The position numbers and the translations under genes were made by a program. Positions 32,338 to 44,591 of a stretch of 64,000 nt of DNA are shown here, piece after piece. Numbering within the stretch: position 1 is the stretch's first letter; each line of letters starts with the position of its first letter. Source of the DNA: Erodium maritimum (taxonomy: Eukaryota > Streptophyta > Magnoliopsida > Geraniales > Geraniaceae). The notes under the pieces are model-generated. The model was not told where the DNA came from. It ran no database searches and saw only the letters and a program-made list of their open reading frames with translations. The stretch covers positions 83,932,523-83,996,522 of the forward strand of contig OY997589.1 of NCBI GenBank assembly GCA_963921825.1. Direction: 5' to 3'.

Positions 32338-34221
32338 CTGTAATTGAACAAATTACATATTCAAAACACCGCCTAATGCTAAATGATAGCTAAATATATC
32401 GGAAAGATAACAGGGAAATCCTACTCTAGCCTAATCTAACTTCCACTTCCACTTGTTCCCAAGCAGATGTACCCATTAGGATTCGAACTTTCTTCACCAT
32501 CAGACCCACCCAAGTGAGCTGAATGCTAAATATATTCAAAGATACGATCAACTGTCCAACCCTATAGTAATTATCATTTGCCACATAAGCGAAACACGAG
32601 GGAACATTGCACGTATGGGATGCCAAGCTACACACAAACACATATTGAAGGGTGGCCGAGACATTGACAAAAAAATGGCAACATACACAAAAACAATGAT
32701 AGGATCTATTTCGCTAATGTACGTATATAATCTCAAACTTCAGTATACTACAATCTAAAGTCTAACCACCATTTGTATTGCCATTTACCAGTTTTTTTTT
32801 TTTTTTGTGAAGACCAAAATTGGAGTTTTGACTTGAATATCTTTTTTTTAACTTCACTTCTTTGTTCTTTACTCGTGATTAAATAGCTATAAACCATAGT
32901 CCGTAAAATCATCAAGAAAGCAGTTCAAAGCAAACCTTAGCATAAGTCTAGCGTTAAATGTACAATGACTCCAATGGGGTGAATGGGTGAAAAAGAGGAC
33001 TTGGCTAGGCGAATCGCTCACATTGTCGGCTAATCACTAGGCGAATGAGAGGAGATTCGGCTTGGCCGAAGGAACCATCGCCTGGACTAATCGTTCGGTC
33101 CTTTTCTTAGCCCCCAATGGCAAGTGCCATGTGTCACTTAAAACCAAAAACAATTGCAACTACTATATCAAATGTTCTGGAAAACAACTAAACGTTTTGG
33201 AAAAATAACTAACCCCAAAAGATTTAGGAAAAAAATATTTCTAAAAAACAATTGTTTCCAAAAAAACAATCAAATTATTAAGTAAGTTTTTTAATTGATT
33301 TTTTTGACTCCCACGATTGTTTTAATAATTATGTTGCAGTATATAGTTTTATCCAACAAGTTAAAAGGGATATTTTATTACGAATCTATAGTATAATACT
33401 CCTAAGTGCATCGGGGATAACTGAACCCAACCACCTGCGAACAGACCGTGAACTAGACTGCCTGGCTAACCAGTGTGCCGCCACGTTCTGAACGCCTATT
33501 GAACTCGAGGTGAGTACCTTCGAGTTGTCTCAAGATAGATATACAATATGAGATAATGACTCCAAGTGGGGAATAAAAATCTGCTTCAGTTCCTACAAAA
33601 TTCATGATTGTCTGGCAATAACTTCTGATAATCACTCTACTCATATTAAAGTCACTATTAACCCAGCCTATTAGATTCCCATTATGTGACGGTTTCTATT
33701 ACCCCGGTTTTTACGGTTTCCCTCTCCTGTGAAATACCATTTCTAACTCACGACCAACCCAGACGGGACTATTTGCATTCGAGATGCTCTAAGCACAATT
33801 ATCTTCCTCTATATATACACATATATGAGTGTATAGATGTCTGTATAATCACTTCATTGTAACTCCAATACATAAACAAAGCAACAAAACACAGATATCA
33901 GGAAGACTCAATTCTCCTATGATGTCTGATGTTCTTCTTGTCTACAAATTTATAGGTATGAAGCAATTTCATACATGTATGAAGAGAAAAAATCAACTTC
34001 ACACCACCAATAGACACACACAGTGCTAGAGCGGCACAATATTTCACCACACTCAGTTTGGTAGCGTAAAATCTTCAGTTGGGTTCTTAATTTCAGTTTG
34101 GTACTATGATAATTTTCCTACACTTTCTCGTGAACCAAACAGAAGCTAGAAAACGGAAATATTTACAAATTCAGCTCGTAAATGCTCTAACACAGATTCA
34201 TAGGTGGTCTGGGGAACTCAC
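32338..34221 (-). other. Leader (5'-UTR) intron of ClpF and its contents
   Basis: A canonical donor CCCCG/GTGAGT at 34222/34221 and an acceptor TTACAG/TTAAAAG ending at 32338 imply a 1.9-kb intron in the 5' UTR, with the leader exon at about 34222-34275. Inside are a partly deleted type 1 SINE (32396-32515, minus), a MITE-like segment (about 32950-33130, CCAATGGGGTGAATGGG ... TAGCCCCCAATGG) and a LINE RNase H fragment (33453-33650). Leader introns often raise expression; that role is inferred. Confidence 0.6.
33453..33650 (-). mobile_element. LINE RNase H-like (RVT_3) fragment
   Basis: The minus-strand frame reads VIIRSYCQTIMNFV ... LGVIISYCISILRQLEG ... EFNRRSERGGTLVSQAV. This follows the plant RVT_3 pattern (xDCQTxxNFL ... 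LLxxFxxxxFxxVxRxxNxxAHxLA) with the catalytic Asp replaced by Tyr. Truncated at both ends. Confidence 0.6.
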
Positions 34222-34275
34222 CGGGGAAGATAGAGTCGCCGGAGAAGAAAAGCTCGGTTCTTCGAATTCGAAACT

Positions 34276-35156
34276 TGTCGGTCACGATTTTTTTTTTTGA
34301 TTAATTTTGGGTGTGAAATGAAATATAATTCTGAGAAGATATTAAAATAAATATATTTTCAGTTTCATTTCACTCACTCATTTTGAGAGGGTGGCTATTA
34401 TCACCTGTGGCCAAGACTACCAAGCAGACCATGTACTTGCTTTTATAGTTTTGTATAACATTTATTTTAGAAATATTTGTAAAAAATATTGTGCCACCAT
34501 CCATTTTTTAGGAATAACAGTAAAACTATTAAATATTTAATAATTAACAATAAAAAAATTAATTTTTATACCTTCATATTTCTTAAAATTTGGATTTTTT
34601 ACATATTATTTTTAAAGCTAAATTGTGAAGGGTAAATTCGTCAATTTAAAACAATTTGTAATACAATGACAAATTCAAAGCTCTTTTTGGTAATTATCCA
34701 AAAAGAGACCTACAAGTTGCAGAAAATGAATACCTTACTTTTCTTACTATTACCCCTGCTTCTTAAAAGTTGACTCGAACTCTATTCTTTCAAAATGACT
34801 ATTTTACCCTTCTATACTAAATGAAGAAAAGTCCAAAATCTATTCATTTCCTTTCCACACTCCTTGAACCCTATCATCTCCTTTTCGGATTAATCAGATC
34901 AAAGTAACAATAAACCCATTTTATCTCATTCAGATTGGGTAAATCACAGAAAACTACAAAAACAAATATTTAACATTGACTTTCAAACACCAACTTTGAA
35001 CAAATATCATTGAGGAAACAAACATAAACAGAACTCTCAGAAATTGAACAAAAACACAAAGAATTCTGGACAAATATCAACCATATAATCCTCGACCCAA
35101 CCGAAAGACGATGAAACACGAAAGAAATCAGAATCTCTCGGGCGCCCGATAAAACT
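34276..35156. other. Spacer between ClpF and the macro/CRAL-TRIO gene
   Basis: No gene. An eroded family A copy lies at 34510-34755 (right arm with AAGGGTAAATTCGTCAATTT and ACCTACAAGTTGCAGAAAATG). The part near 34960-35156 is probably 3' UTR of the minus-strand gene at 35157. Confidence 0.55.
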
Positions 35157-38100
35157 CTACGGCCGATGATATACATATTTTGTTCTGGGGTCCACGATAA
35201 GACCCTTCCCTCCATTTACTTCCAAATCGTGCCTGCATTAATCAAATTACCGATATTAGAGTGAGACAATGTAAATAAAATGAAGGGATAATTGCAAAAA
35301 AGCACCCTGAGGTATCCATTTTTTGTAACTTGTAGCCCTCTTCTTTGAAAATTGCAAAAAAAAGCACTTTAAACTTGTCTTTTTATTGCAATTCGTGTAA
35401 AAATGATGATTTTATCCTGACAATTAACATTGAAAAAATAACAAGTAAAAAACAAAAATCCAAATTCTGCACTGTACAAAGAATAAGAAATTTAAGGGAT
35501 ATGAAAAATTGGATTTTTAGTTCTTTAATTATTATTTTAAAATTTTAAATTTTCAAGGGTAAAATCGTCATTTTGAAACAATTTTATACAAAGTACAACA
35601 AAAAGTCAAGTTCAAAGCATTTGTTTTAGCAATTATCATAGAAGAGAGCTACAAATTGCAAAAAAATGAATACCACAGAATACTTATTTGTAATTATCCC
35701 AAAAATGCATATACAACGATAAAACAGAAAACTCAACTGAAATACGAAATCGGGTATGGTCAATTGTTCCCTAGGAACATATCTGAATAGCTGCAGGAGC
35801 CGATCGACATATACCACTTTCTTCCACACCTATATAGTGCTCAGAGATTTGGTCACAATGATCTATGTGAGTAATAAAAAGGGTTAATTGCACATGACTA
35901 CCTTTATGAATTGTTTAGGAACACATTTTCTACAGACATTACGACTACCTTCATGAAATTCCACGTATCACCGTTGTACAAAATATACGAAAACCGTAAT
36001 CTTTTTAAAAAAAATCGTGAGTGACTTCAACCTAAGTTTAAAGTTTTGTAACACCGAAAAGCACTCCTTTAATCTTACGATTTCAATATGAAGGATTTGC
36101 CATCATTTATCAAAAAAAATATATATGAAGGATTTGAAGAACATAATCAAATTGAAATTGGAAAAGTAAAACGTGGGAGTACGTGCAAAAAAATGAAAGA
36201 TTTGGTGGTTTCTGTCTATCTTGTACGATAGCGATCACGTGAGAATTCGTAAAGGTAGTCGTGTCTATGTGGAAGCTTTACTATGAGTTCATGTGTTTGT
36301 GAGCAATTTATAAAGGTATTTGTATGTGAGAGCAAGTATTTACGGGACATTTTATAAGTTACACTCACGTACAAGTCATGTGCCTAAAAAAACAATTCTT
36401 TGATTGTTTCCATTTATTTTGTACGATGGTGACACGTGAAAATTCATAAGGATAGTTATGTGTTTGTGGAAACTTAAGTATGAGTTTGTGTGCTTGTAGG
36501 CAATTCATATAGGTAGTTATGTGCAATCTATACCCTGTTAGAAATGATTCCAGACATACCGTGCCGTCGACAAACATTTGTAGAGCAAAGACCGCGGCCT
36601 TCAGGTGAAAAGTTGGGTGAAGGACATATATTGCCTACAATTATCGGATAGAGTCAGCTCGGGATCGAGATAGGAACATACTTGTTAGCTAATCAGAAGA
36701 GATGAAATCGAGTTACACACGTGGAGATTTCGCTGATGTTTTCGACCGAGTATCTGCTGCAATCTCCTCATCCATCCCATGTCTGGCTGACTGCACAGTT
36801 CAGAAAAGATCTTATGATATGTAATATACAGCAAAGCTGTACAAGCAACTTGAAATTCGATTGAATCAGATACTAAACCGATTTAAATACTTACAGCTGC
36901 AAAGACGCTGCTGAATGGAAATAAACGATGGTGTAAGGTTTCTGTATGATGGGCTCGAACTCCTGAAATGTATAATAATAGAGACTTGAGTGCCAAGATT
37001 ACACAATATCGGAAATAATATGTTAATTACCCTTTCGAATCGCCCACTTGTCGGAAACTACCTTTTGACAAAATGTGAACTCTAAACTACCCTTTTGAAT
37101 CGCTCAATTACAGGAGGTAAAATGACTATAGCAGAGAGCATAGTGTGTGTCTTGACTCAGATGAACCATGACAATAAACAATAAGTTCGGGTCAGAACCG
37201 TTTTCAAATAAAAGGGCAACTTCACATTCGCCAAGTGCTTTGATTCGAACTTCTCCGAATATCTGACTTTCAGATTCTCATTATCACAAAAACACAAGTT
37301 CATAATTGCAGGCGTACGATATAGTAACTTGGAATTATTGCAAAAAAGTACCCGAGGTATTCACTTTTTGCAACTTGTAGCCATCTTCTTTGATAATTGC
37401 AGAAAGGTGTCCTCAGCTTGTGCTTTTGTTGCACTTCGAAAGGAAATGATGATATTACCCTTGGAAATTTAGATTAAAAAAATAACAAGTAAAGAACAAA
37501 AAATTCAAATTTTCATATCCCTTAAATTTTTACTCTTTGTACGGTACAAAGGGTACGAAAATTAGGATTTTTTATTTTTTACTTGCTATTTTTTAAATCC
37601 AAATTTCCAAGGGTAATATCGTCATTTTTTACAAAGTGCAGCAAAAAGACAAGTGTAAGCTACTTTTTTGGCAATTATCTAAGAGAGCTACAAGTTGTTA
37701 AATATGAATACCTCAAAGTACTTTTTTGCAATTACCCCTAGTAACTACATGGAAGGAGATAGCAACCTAATAATTCACAAACAAATCTAGTTTGGTTATG
37801 GCTCACAACAAGATCAGAAAATGAACTCAGTAATCTACACACCAACAACTAAAGTAAAAGGGTTAATTACCTTTTGTACCCCTTTGAATTGGTAACACAT
37901 CTTTAACAACCCAAAGTTTTATAACGTTCAATAAGAGTCCTTATGTTTTGGTAACACACCTTTAATACCCCCTATGAATTGGTCATATATCATTTAATAC
38001 CCCTCATGTATTGGTAACATAAAAATAACATGCCTTATGAATTGGTCACAGATCATCAAAATGGCGTAAACTTGACCAAAATTTTGTCCATTGTGTGACC

Positions 38101-41100
38101 AATACATAAGGGGTACTAAATGAGTGTTACCAATACATAAGGGGTACTAAATGAGTGTTACCAATACATAAGGGGTACTAAAGGAAATTAACCCAAAGTA
38201 AAAAGTAAGTCTTTAAACAGAAGCGAGCTTTGAACTGATTACCTTTATTACATGCAATACAAATCGTTCCAGATCAAGACACCGAAGCAGAAAATGCGCT
38301 CCCACAACAACCATCACGGGACGGCCCTCACTGTCAACTCCACCACGATATCTGAAAATGGGAGAGACCAAAAGTCAATATGTGGTCCCAGACACCATGC
38401 ATAAAATCTGGGTATAATTGTAAGAAAGTACCATGAAGTACTCATTTTTCGCAACTTGTCAGTACCATGGACTTGTCTTTTTGCTGCGATTTGTATAAAA
38501 ATGCTGATTTTACCCTTAGAATTTTTATATTTAAATAATAACAAGTAAATTAAAAAAAAATACCAATTTTCACATCCCTTAATTTTCTTACTATTTGTAC
38601 AGTACAAAGAGTAAAAAAAATTAAGGAAATTTGAATTTTTTGTTCTTTAATTATTATTTTTTGAATATAAATTTCCAAGGGTAAAATCATCATTTTGAAA
38701 ATTTTTATACAAAGTGCAAGAAAAAGACAAGTTCATGGCATTTTTTTGCAACTGTCAAAGAAGGTTACAAGTTGCAAAAACTGAACACCTCAGGGTACTC
38801 TTTTGCAATTAACCCAAATAATAATGAAGAGATGGAAGTAAATATGCTTACACAATTTTCATTTCTGCAATTTCGGAGAGATTTAGGGAATTGGCTTTAG
38901 AGAGATATCTAGAATGAAGGGAGTATTCTTCTGCAGCAGACAGTGGAGGACCACCAAGGTCTCCAAAGCCAAGCAATTTAGCACAATTAAACCCAGTTTG
39001 TGCTTGAGAAGTTTTCTCCCATTGTTCCTTGCGTCTCTGATCTGGGTCTTTAATTAATGACATAAAAGCGGGATCCAAATATGTATCCAAATACGATGAG
39101 CTTCTGAAAAAGATCCAAAATACAAAGAACTTTCAGTGGTTTAGGAAAGTAACTTCAGAACAGGATCTTTCATTTAACGGGCACCATTTAGAGCATGCAC
39201 ATGCATAACAGATTTATGGATAAATTATAGGGATAATTGCACAAAAGTTTCTTGTAATATTCATTTTTTGCAAATTGTAGCCTTCTTCTTTGATGATGGC
39301 AAAAAAGAGTCTTGAACTTGTATTTTTGTTGCACTTAGTTCCAAAATTACAAGTTTGCCTTTGAAGTTTTAAAAATAAAAAATCCAGAGTTTTCACCTCC
39401 CATGATTTTCTTCCCCATAGATGAAAATTTTGGATTGTTTGTTTTTGTTTCTAAAATTTACAATTTCAAGGGTGAAATCATCATTTTGAAACAAATTATG
39501 AAACAAAAATACAAGTTCCAGGCACTTTTTGCCATTATCAAAGAAGAGGGATATGATTAATTGATTTGCAAAAAGTGAATAGCTCAGTATTATTTTTTTT
39601 TGCAATTATTCCTAGATTATATGCATGTTGATATTATGAAAAGAAGATATAGCAATTCATGGTTATGACAATTCTATGTTTTAGCTTGTCAAAATAAAGA
39701 AAAACAAACAAGCATATATTACCATATCCAGTCGTAACTACAAGTACAAAATAGGAAAAGTTAAGGAGACGATGAGAATGTGAACGAGTTTGACTTTGAC
39801 ATTAAAGATGTGTACTAGAAAATCACTAACCTCCGCACCAAACCAACATCACTAACAGGAAGATCAACCGGATCTCGCGGAGGTTTAGGAGGCTTTGCAA
39901 CGGTCTTTTGAGGCAAAGGTTGTATTCTGATTTTGCGTTCATCTATAATTGTCTCGCCATTCTCATCTCCAACATCTGCGGGAAGCTTTGTTACCGCCAC
40001 CTCCTCTTCATGTTTATCCCTAGGAAAGTAAAGGGGTAGTAATCTGCAACAAGAGGATTGATGTTTACAGCCCACACAACGAATAAAATCTTCCATAACA
40101 ATACATGAATGTTACGTGACGATAAGGTTTCATATCAATTCACTCAAACTAGCAACAACTACTGCATCCTTAATAAGGATGATAGCAAAAACTTGTGGTG
40201 AACTATGCGCGTTTTGCAAATACTACGGTGAACTATTTATTTATTTTTTTGCAAACAACATCCCCCAACTATTTTCCGTCTACAAATCCGTTATCTTTAA
40301 CGGAAATTAGTCGTGTGACAGTCATGTTTTCCCTTTACATTATATGTGTTTTGCAATTTGTAACCCTCAAGTATACGTGTTTTGCAATTTGACAGTCTTA
40401 TGTATACACTTTTGCATGGTTACTTTCGACTTATTAACCATGTCAGTGAGCGGAAAATAGTTCACGGATGTTTTTTGCACAAAAAATAATTCACTGATAG
40501 TATTTGCACAGCAGGTCACCGTAAGTTTTTGCAATTATCCCCTAATACAATTATCAATCAATGCTTGCTTGTCCAACTGGTCAAGCACTTGAACTTGGGT
40601 CCATAAGACCAGGGTTCAAGCCCGGGCAGCGGTATGTCTGAAGCCTTATTTCTCTCTAACTTCAGTTGGGCCTCTTCGGGCCCTCTCTCCTACTTCAGTT
40701 GGGCATTTTTGATCTCTCACCAACTCTTATTGGGTCAAGTGGCAAAAATAGACCTCCCTTCAACATAAGTGGTGGCTTGAGCCCAAATCTAGACACATTT
40801 GAAATATTGCTGACAAATAATAATATATAACGATCAACAACAGCATAGCAAAACCTTTTATATATTTCAGTATCAGAAGCTGTGGTAGTACAGAAAACAA
40901 CAGCGGTGATTTTATCTTTTTGCTTTTCCAACAACCGCCGAACAGTCCCTGACAAACGAAAACAGAAGATATATCATACAACTTGGAATGCACATTTCAA
41001 GTTGACGAAAATAAGGGTGTTTACATCATTTCACACCCCAAAAGTTGACGGAATTGGGGTAAATAGGCACTAAAAAAGCTTAGGCGGTTGTCAAAAACTT

Positions 41101-43407
41101 TTTAAACTTGGGATTTTTGACTGAGAAAAGGTACATACTTAAGGGTAACCGAGTGAGATTATCTCAAAAATCTATTCCAACTAAGCCATTTTATACTTCA
41201 ATCCCCCATTTCCTCTTGTACTTTTACTATGTTTCTATAATGACAACTGAGCCATTTTATGATTGTGATACAAAATAGCATCACTGGATTAGTACCTGTA
41301 ATGATAGCGGTATCAACAAAAAAACGAAAATAGCATTTCATAGCAAAGAAAAATAAAGTAAATGATTACAACATGATGGGATATATCTCACTTATAGCCA
41401 CGTGTGCAGCTGGTTCACGAGGATAGTTTTTAGCTTCCGTATATATACACCCCATAGCAATGCTGAATTCAAATGTAAACCAAAAGTCAGAGCTAGAACA
41501 AGTGACAAATAAATAAAAAGTCGACAAAAACACCATAAAAACAACCTCTGAAGCCTATTCTCAATGAGAAGTTCCAGGCAAGAACGGTAGCAATGACTCA
41601 GAGCATTTTCTGCAGCAGTATGATACTTTACTGCATACTTGGGACCAACAGTATGGATAACCCTCCTAAAAGAGATTTACGAGAAAAAAGAACAATTAAA
41701 GTTAGATTCAAGAGTTATTTGCATGAAAGACTAAATCTAGACAAGCGTATAATTCTCAGGCTTTCTGCAAACGAAGCTAGTGGACATAACATTAAAACTG
41801 GAAATATAAGACGACTAGCCCAATTGGGTTGGCCTAATGGTAAAGAGAGCTCTCTCACCTCCTTGAGGTCACAGGTTCGAACCCCAACGGGTACATCTGT
41901 AAGGTTGCTAACTAATAGAGCAATTCTTTAATGAAATCCAAAGTCCATAACTAACTGTAAAATTTAACCTGTTTTATTACATAATTTATCTCTCTAACTG
42001 CTGGATTATTAATTAAAAAAACATATGAGAAGGAAGCACTTGGTTTTCATTGTCAAGTAACAATTTATGTTGGGCCTCTCTCTTTCCAGCCCTTGTTGGG
42101 CCTTTCTCATACTGAGGTTCAAGTGGCGATAAAGGAGGTCTTGAGCCCATAATTGATACATCAACCTTAAAAAGTTCTTTAAGAATCAAAGAATCGTTGG
42201 TGCTCCCTTCTACATAAGAATGGTCTTGAGCCTAATAGCTTTGATAAACTTGATTTAGTCGATAAAAAAGAGACTAACAATTTGCGTGATTGATAAAAAA
42301 TCCACTTGGGTTGGCCTGATGGTCACAGAGCTCTCTCACCTCATTAAAGTCAGAGGTTCGAACCCCAGTGGGTAAGATTTAGTACCCGCTGTATATTCCC
42401 CTTGTGTTAAACTAGGCTAGAGTAGGACTTCCCTGCTTTCTTGCTGATAAAAAAAAAACAAATCCATACTGCTCCCTAGGTAGGTAAGACTGATCACTAA
42501 AGCATATAGACTACTCCTTTCCTAGTCTATTGAACCTACCTAGCAGGAAGGTCATATGCATTAGTAACTTTGGCCATACCCGTCCGACAACCACCCTGCA
42601 AAGAAACAAAAGTACCCAATTCAGTAAATCTTAACCCATTCATATTCTAAACAAAATGCCCAACCTATTTAAACTCCTAGGAGTAGGACATAAGTATTTT
42701 ATATCAAGATACTCGTATCAACTATTTTTTTCAATACAATGTAATGATACGGTAAACATATCCAGCTATCCAACATCGTCTACTATGTGTATATCTTGCC
42801 ACAACAGAAAATGATCATTGTGAGCGATGATGATGATGTACAAAAGCATGCTAAAACAACAAATTTACTTATTATCTTACCAATGTAGCACATTCTTCTG
42901 CAAGACCAGGTCCAGCTGCAGCATGCAAACCAGGGCTACTATGTGCTTCATCCAAGTTCTGTTAACGAGCCATTGAAGAAACATTTCATAAATAAAAACA
43001 ATAAACAGGTCTTGTTTAAGCAGTCTAAATTATATTTTCACATAAGTAACACAACTATAATGAGCTCAACAAACCAAGATCCAACGAGTACCAAATCTTA
43101 CCTCATTTGTAGAATTTACAACAGCATCAACCTCCAAATTCCATGGGTTTCCTCTCCAGAGGTATATCTTTGAGTTGATCTCACGGTCCACAGGAAACCT
43201 TGACATGATCCTGCTGTTTCCACTCTCTCCCTCGTGATGAGAAGTCAGAGGATCCGGAAAGTAAGTGTTTGGAAACGAAGGATCTTCATTTTCATTTGCA
43301 AATGATGCCCGGCTCTCTGCATCGCTCCACCTTGGAACTTGATCCAAACTCACAACATAATCTCCACTATCGGTCGCCATTGTAGCTGTAGCCACAGTCC
43401 GGTACAT
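35157..43407 (-). CDS. Macro-domain and CRAL-TRIO (Sec14) protein, GDAP2-like
   Basis: Fourteen exons: 43407-43102, 42958-42881, 42595-42540, 41665-41546, 41462-41392, 40948-40855, 40043-39831, 39103-38852, 38351-38243, 36962-36895, 36790-36721, 36634-36560, 35829-35738, 35232-35157. They sum to 1680 nt and give 559 aa. Residues about 80-250 form a macro domain (VDAVVNSTNE, HSSPGLHAAAGPGLAEEC, GGCRTGMAKVTNAYDLPARR, VIHTVGPKY, CIYTEAKNYPREPAA), a fold that binds or removes ADP-ribose. A linker rich in Lys/Pro/Glu follows, then a CRAL-TRIO lipid-binding domain from about 397 (YRGGVDSEGRPVMVVVGAHF ... WKKVVYVDRLLQLFRYVP). The length matches plant 'Appr-1-p processing' proteins. Biochemical role in plants is unclear. 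A second in-frame ATG at 43380 is a possible start. Confidence 0.95.
35284..35700. mobile_element. Foldback element, family A, full length (macro gene intron 13)
   Basis: GGGATAATTGCAAAAAAGC to TTTGTAATTATCCC. It fills 417 of the 505 bp of this intron. Confidence 0.85.
35881..36535. mobile_element. Foldback-like element, family F (macro gene intron 12)
   Basis: The left end GGGTTAATTGCACATGACTACC pairs with the right end GGTAGTTATGTGCAATCTATACCC. Arms are repeated in tandem: GTGTTTGTGGAAACTTAAGTATGAG and its close copy are separated by about 190 bp. It makes up most of the 730-bp intron. Confidence 0.72.
37024..37130. mobile_element. Small repeat, family L (macro gene intron 9)
   Basis: AATTACCCTTTCGAATCGCCCACTTGTCGG is followed by the related ACTACCCTTTTGAATCGCTCAATTACAGG. 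It is a short two-unit version of the same phrase design. Borders are uncertain. Confidence 0.45.
37331..37739. mobile_element. Foldback element, family A, full length (macro gene intron 9)
   Basis: GGAATTATTGCAAAAAAGTA to TACTTTTTTGCAATTACCCC. The perfect small central palindrome TTTGTACGGTACAAAG is near 37535-37550. Confidence 0.85.
37860..38194. mobile_element. Foldback element, family G, with tandem end (macro gene intron 9)
   Basis: The left end GGGTTAATTACCTTTTGTACC is mirrored by GGTACTAAAGGAAATTAACCC. The right side carries a roughly 30-bp unit (CCAATACATAAGGGGTACTA) three times in tandem, spaced 30 to 32 bp. Confidence 0.72.
38411..38815. mobile_element. Foldback element, family A (macro gene intron 8)
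   Basis: GGTATAATTGTAAGAAAGTACC to GGGTACTCTTTTGCAATTAACCC. It fills most of a 500-bp intron. Confidence 0.83.
39229..39612. mobile_element. Foldback element, family A (macro gene intron 7)
   Basis: AGGGATAATTGCACAAAAG to TTTTTTTTTGCAATTATTCCT. The central segment is reduced. Confidence 0.82.
40176..40542. mobile_element. Foldback element, family B (copy 1, macro gene intron 6)
   Basis: AGGATGATAGCAAAAACTTG to AAGTTTTTGCAATTATCCCC. The internal hallmarks are GTGAACTATGCGCGTTTTGC, CCCAACTATTTTCCG, CGTTATCTTTAACGG and mirrored copies of several of them. Confidence 0.78.
40560..40830 (+). mobile_element. tRNA-related SINE, type 2, near full length (macro gene intron 6)
   Basis: The head TTGTCCAACTGGTCAAGCAC with B-box GGGTTCAAGCCCGGG is followed by the TTGGGCCTCTTCGGGCCC, GGGTCAAGTGGCAAAAATAG and GGCTTGAGCCCAAAT blocks. 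Confidence 0.7.
41815..41905 (+). mobile_element. tRNA-derived SINE, type 1, head only (macro gene intron 3)
   Basis: GGGTTGGCCTAATGGTAAAG (A box) and CAGGTTCGAACCCC (B box), truncated after ACGGGTACATCTG. Confidence 0.75.
42070..42285 (+). mobile_element. tRNA-related SINE, type 2, 3' part (macro gene intron 3)
   Basis: TTGGGCCTCTCTCTTTCC ... GATACATCAACCTTAAAAAG ... GGTGCTCCCTTCTAC ... TTAGTCGATAAAAAAGAG. It matches the copy at 30625-30858. Confidence 0.6.
42303..42462 (+). mobile_element. tRNA-derived SINE, type 1, full length (macro gene intron 3)
   Basis: TTGGGTTGGCCTGATGGTC, then AGAGGTTCGAACCCC, GGCTAGAGTAGGAC and the tail TTGCTGATAAAAAAAAAAC. It lies head to tail after the type 2 copy. 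Confidence 0.8.
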
Positions 43408-44591
43408 TTCAGAGGCTCCCAACTATTTTCCTACCTTACAAATTGTTGGGTACCCTCTGAAACTTCAATTTCAGCAGCACAAATGGAGTTGCAAGTCAAA
43501 CAATTCAACGAAATTTCCTAGAGAAGCAAACAACAAAGTTAACACAATTAAAAATTGAACTATAGCAAAACAAACATAACCACACACACACACAAAAAAA
43601 AAAACTAATAAGATCACAATTCTTTAATTCCCATCAATCAAGCAACCACCTCTGGAATTCAATAATCCATAGCTTAAACGACAGGAAAAACATGCAATCA
43701 TTGAGAACCAGGATTGCAATTCTTATCCAAACTACAAACCCACATTCGGGAACCACTCAATCACAACTTTTCAACTCAATCCCAATGAAACAACAACAAA
43801 ATCACTGTCCTTCAATCATAAATCTCCCAAACGACCCATGATTCAGTTGCTGATATTGAAACACAATCAATCCAGCTTCCTACCACTTTTCCTCCGTTTT
43901 CTCAGCAACCAAACGGACACCAGATTCTAGCCACGAACCCAAATCGAACAATTCCCAGAAATACTTGTATAATTCACAAACAAACAAAAATCCGAAGGAA
44001 GAAGGGAAGTACCTGTTCGGCGTTGAAGGGACGGTTTTTATTCAATTAAATTGAACTATTCCGAATTACGAATACAGATTTCTATCGTGAAGATGAAAAT
44101 GGTAGCTGGGTCGATGAGCTCTTTGCGAATTCGCAGAGCTCTGATTTGGCCAGAATCCGAAATAAATCGGAGAATCGTAAAATAAAACAGAAAAGTTCGT
44201 ATTTTTCATTCTGCTCCATCCTTTCTCGGTCCTTTGACTCTTTGGTTTTCACCAACACCCCCTCCATTTTTCACTTAATTTCCCCCAAACCCCTAAGTTC
44301 TTCACAAATCCCAATTTCCGACCAAAAAGAATCCAAGAATATTCTAATCTCTTCTTTTTTTTCCAAATAAAATAACATGATAATGGTAAAGACATGCAAT
44401 AGACTACCCTTATTTTATACAAGCATGTGATTGATATTTCACGGTGTTAGTCACACTTAACAGATTTTGATACATTTTGAGGATTAATAAGGTAAAACTT
44501 GTTATTATATGATACATTTCATATATATGGGTTATGATTTGATATTTGACTTTAGTACAATGAGGGGACATGGAATCATTTTAATACAAAG
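43408..44591 (-). promoter_or_regulatory. 5' leader and promoter region of the macro/CRAL-TRIO gene
   Basis: A donor CCGAACAG/GTACTTCC at 44013/44012 suggests a leader exon around 44014-44060 and a leader intron. The acceptor may be GTTTCAG near 43460. Upstream, 44380-44590 is AT-rich with a MITE-like phrase (AGACTACCCTTATTTTATAC). The short open frames on both strands at 44082-44370 look non-coding. Confidence 0.5.

Noticed and set aside
41821..41885. A tRNA gene (TGGCCTAATGG ... GGTTCGAACCCC)
   Set aside because: It has A- and B-box-like motifs but no cloverleaf I could fold. It also recurs at 30.5, 31.7, 32.4 and 42.3 kb with a common non-tRNA body and A-tail, so it is a SINE head.
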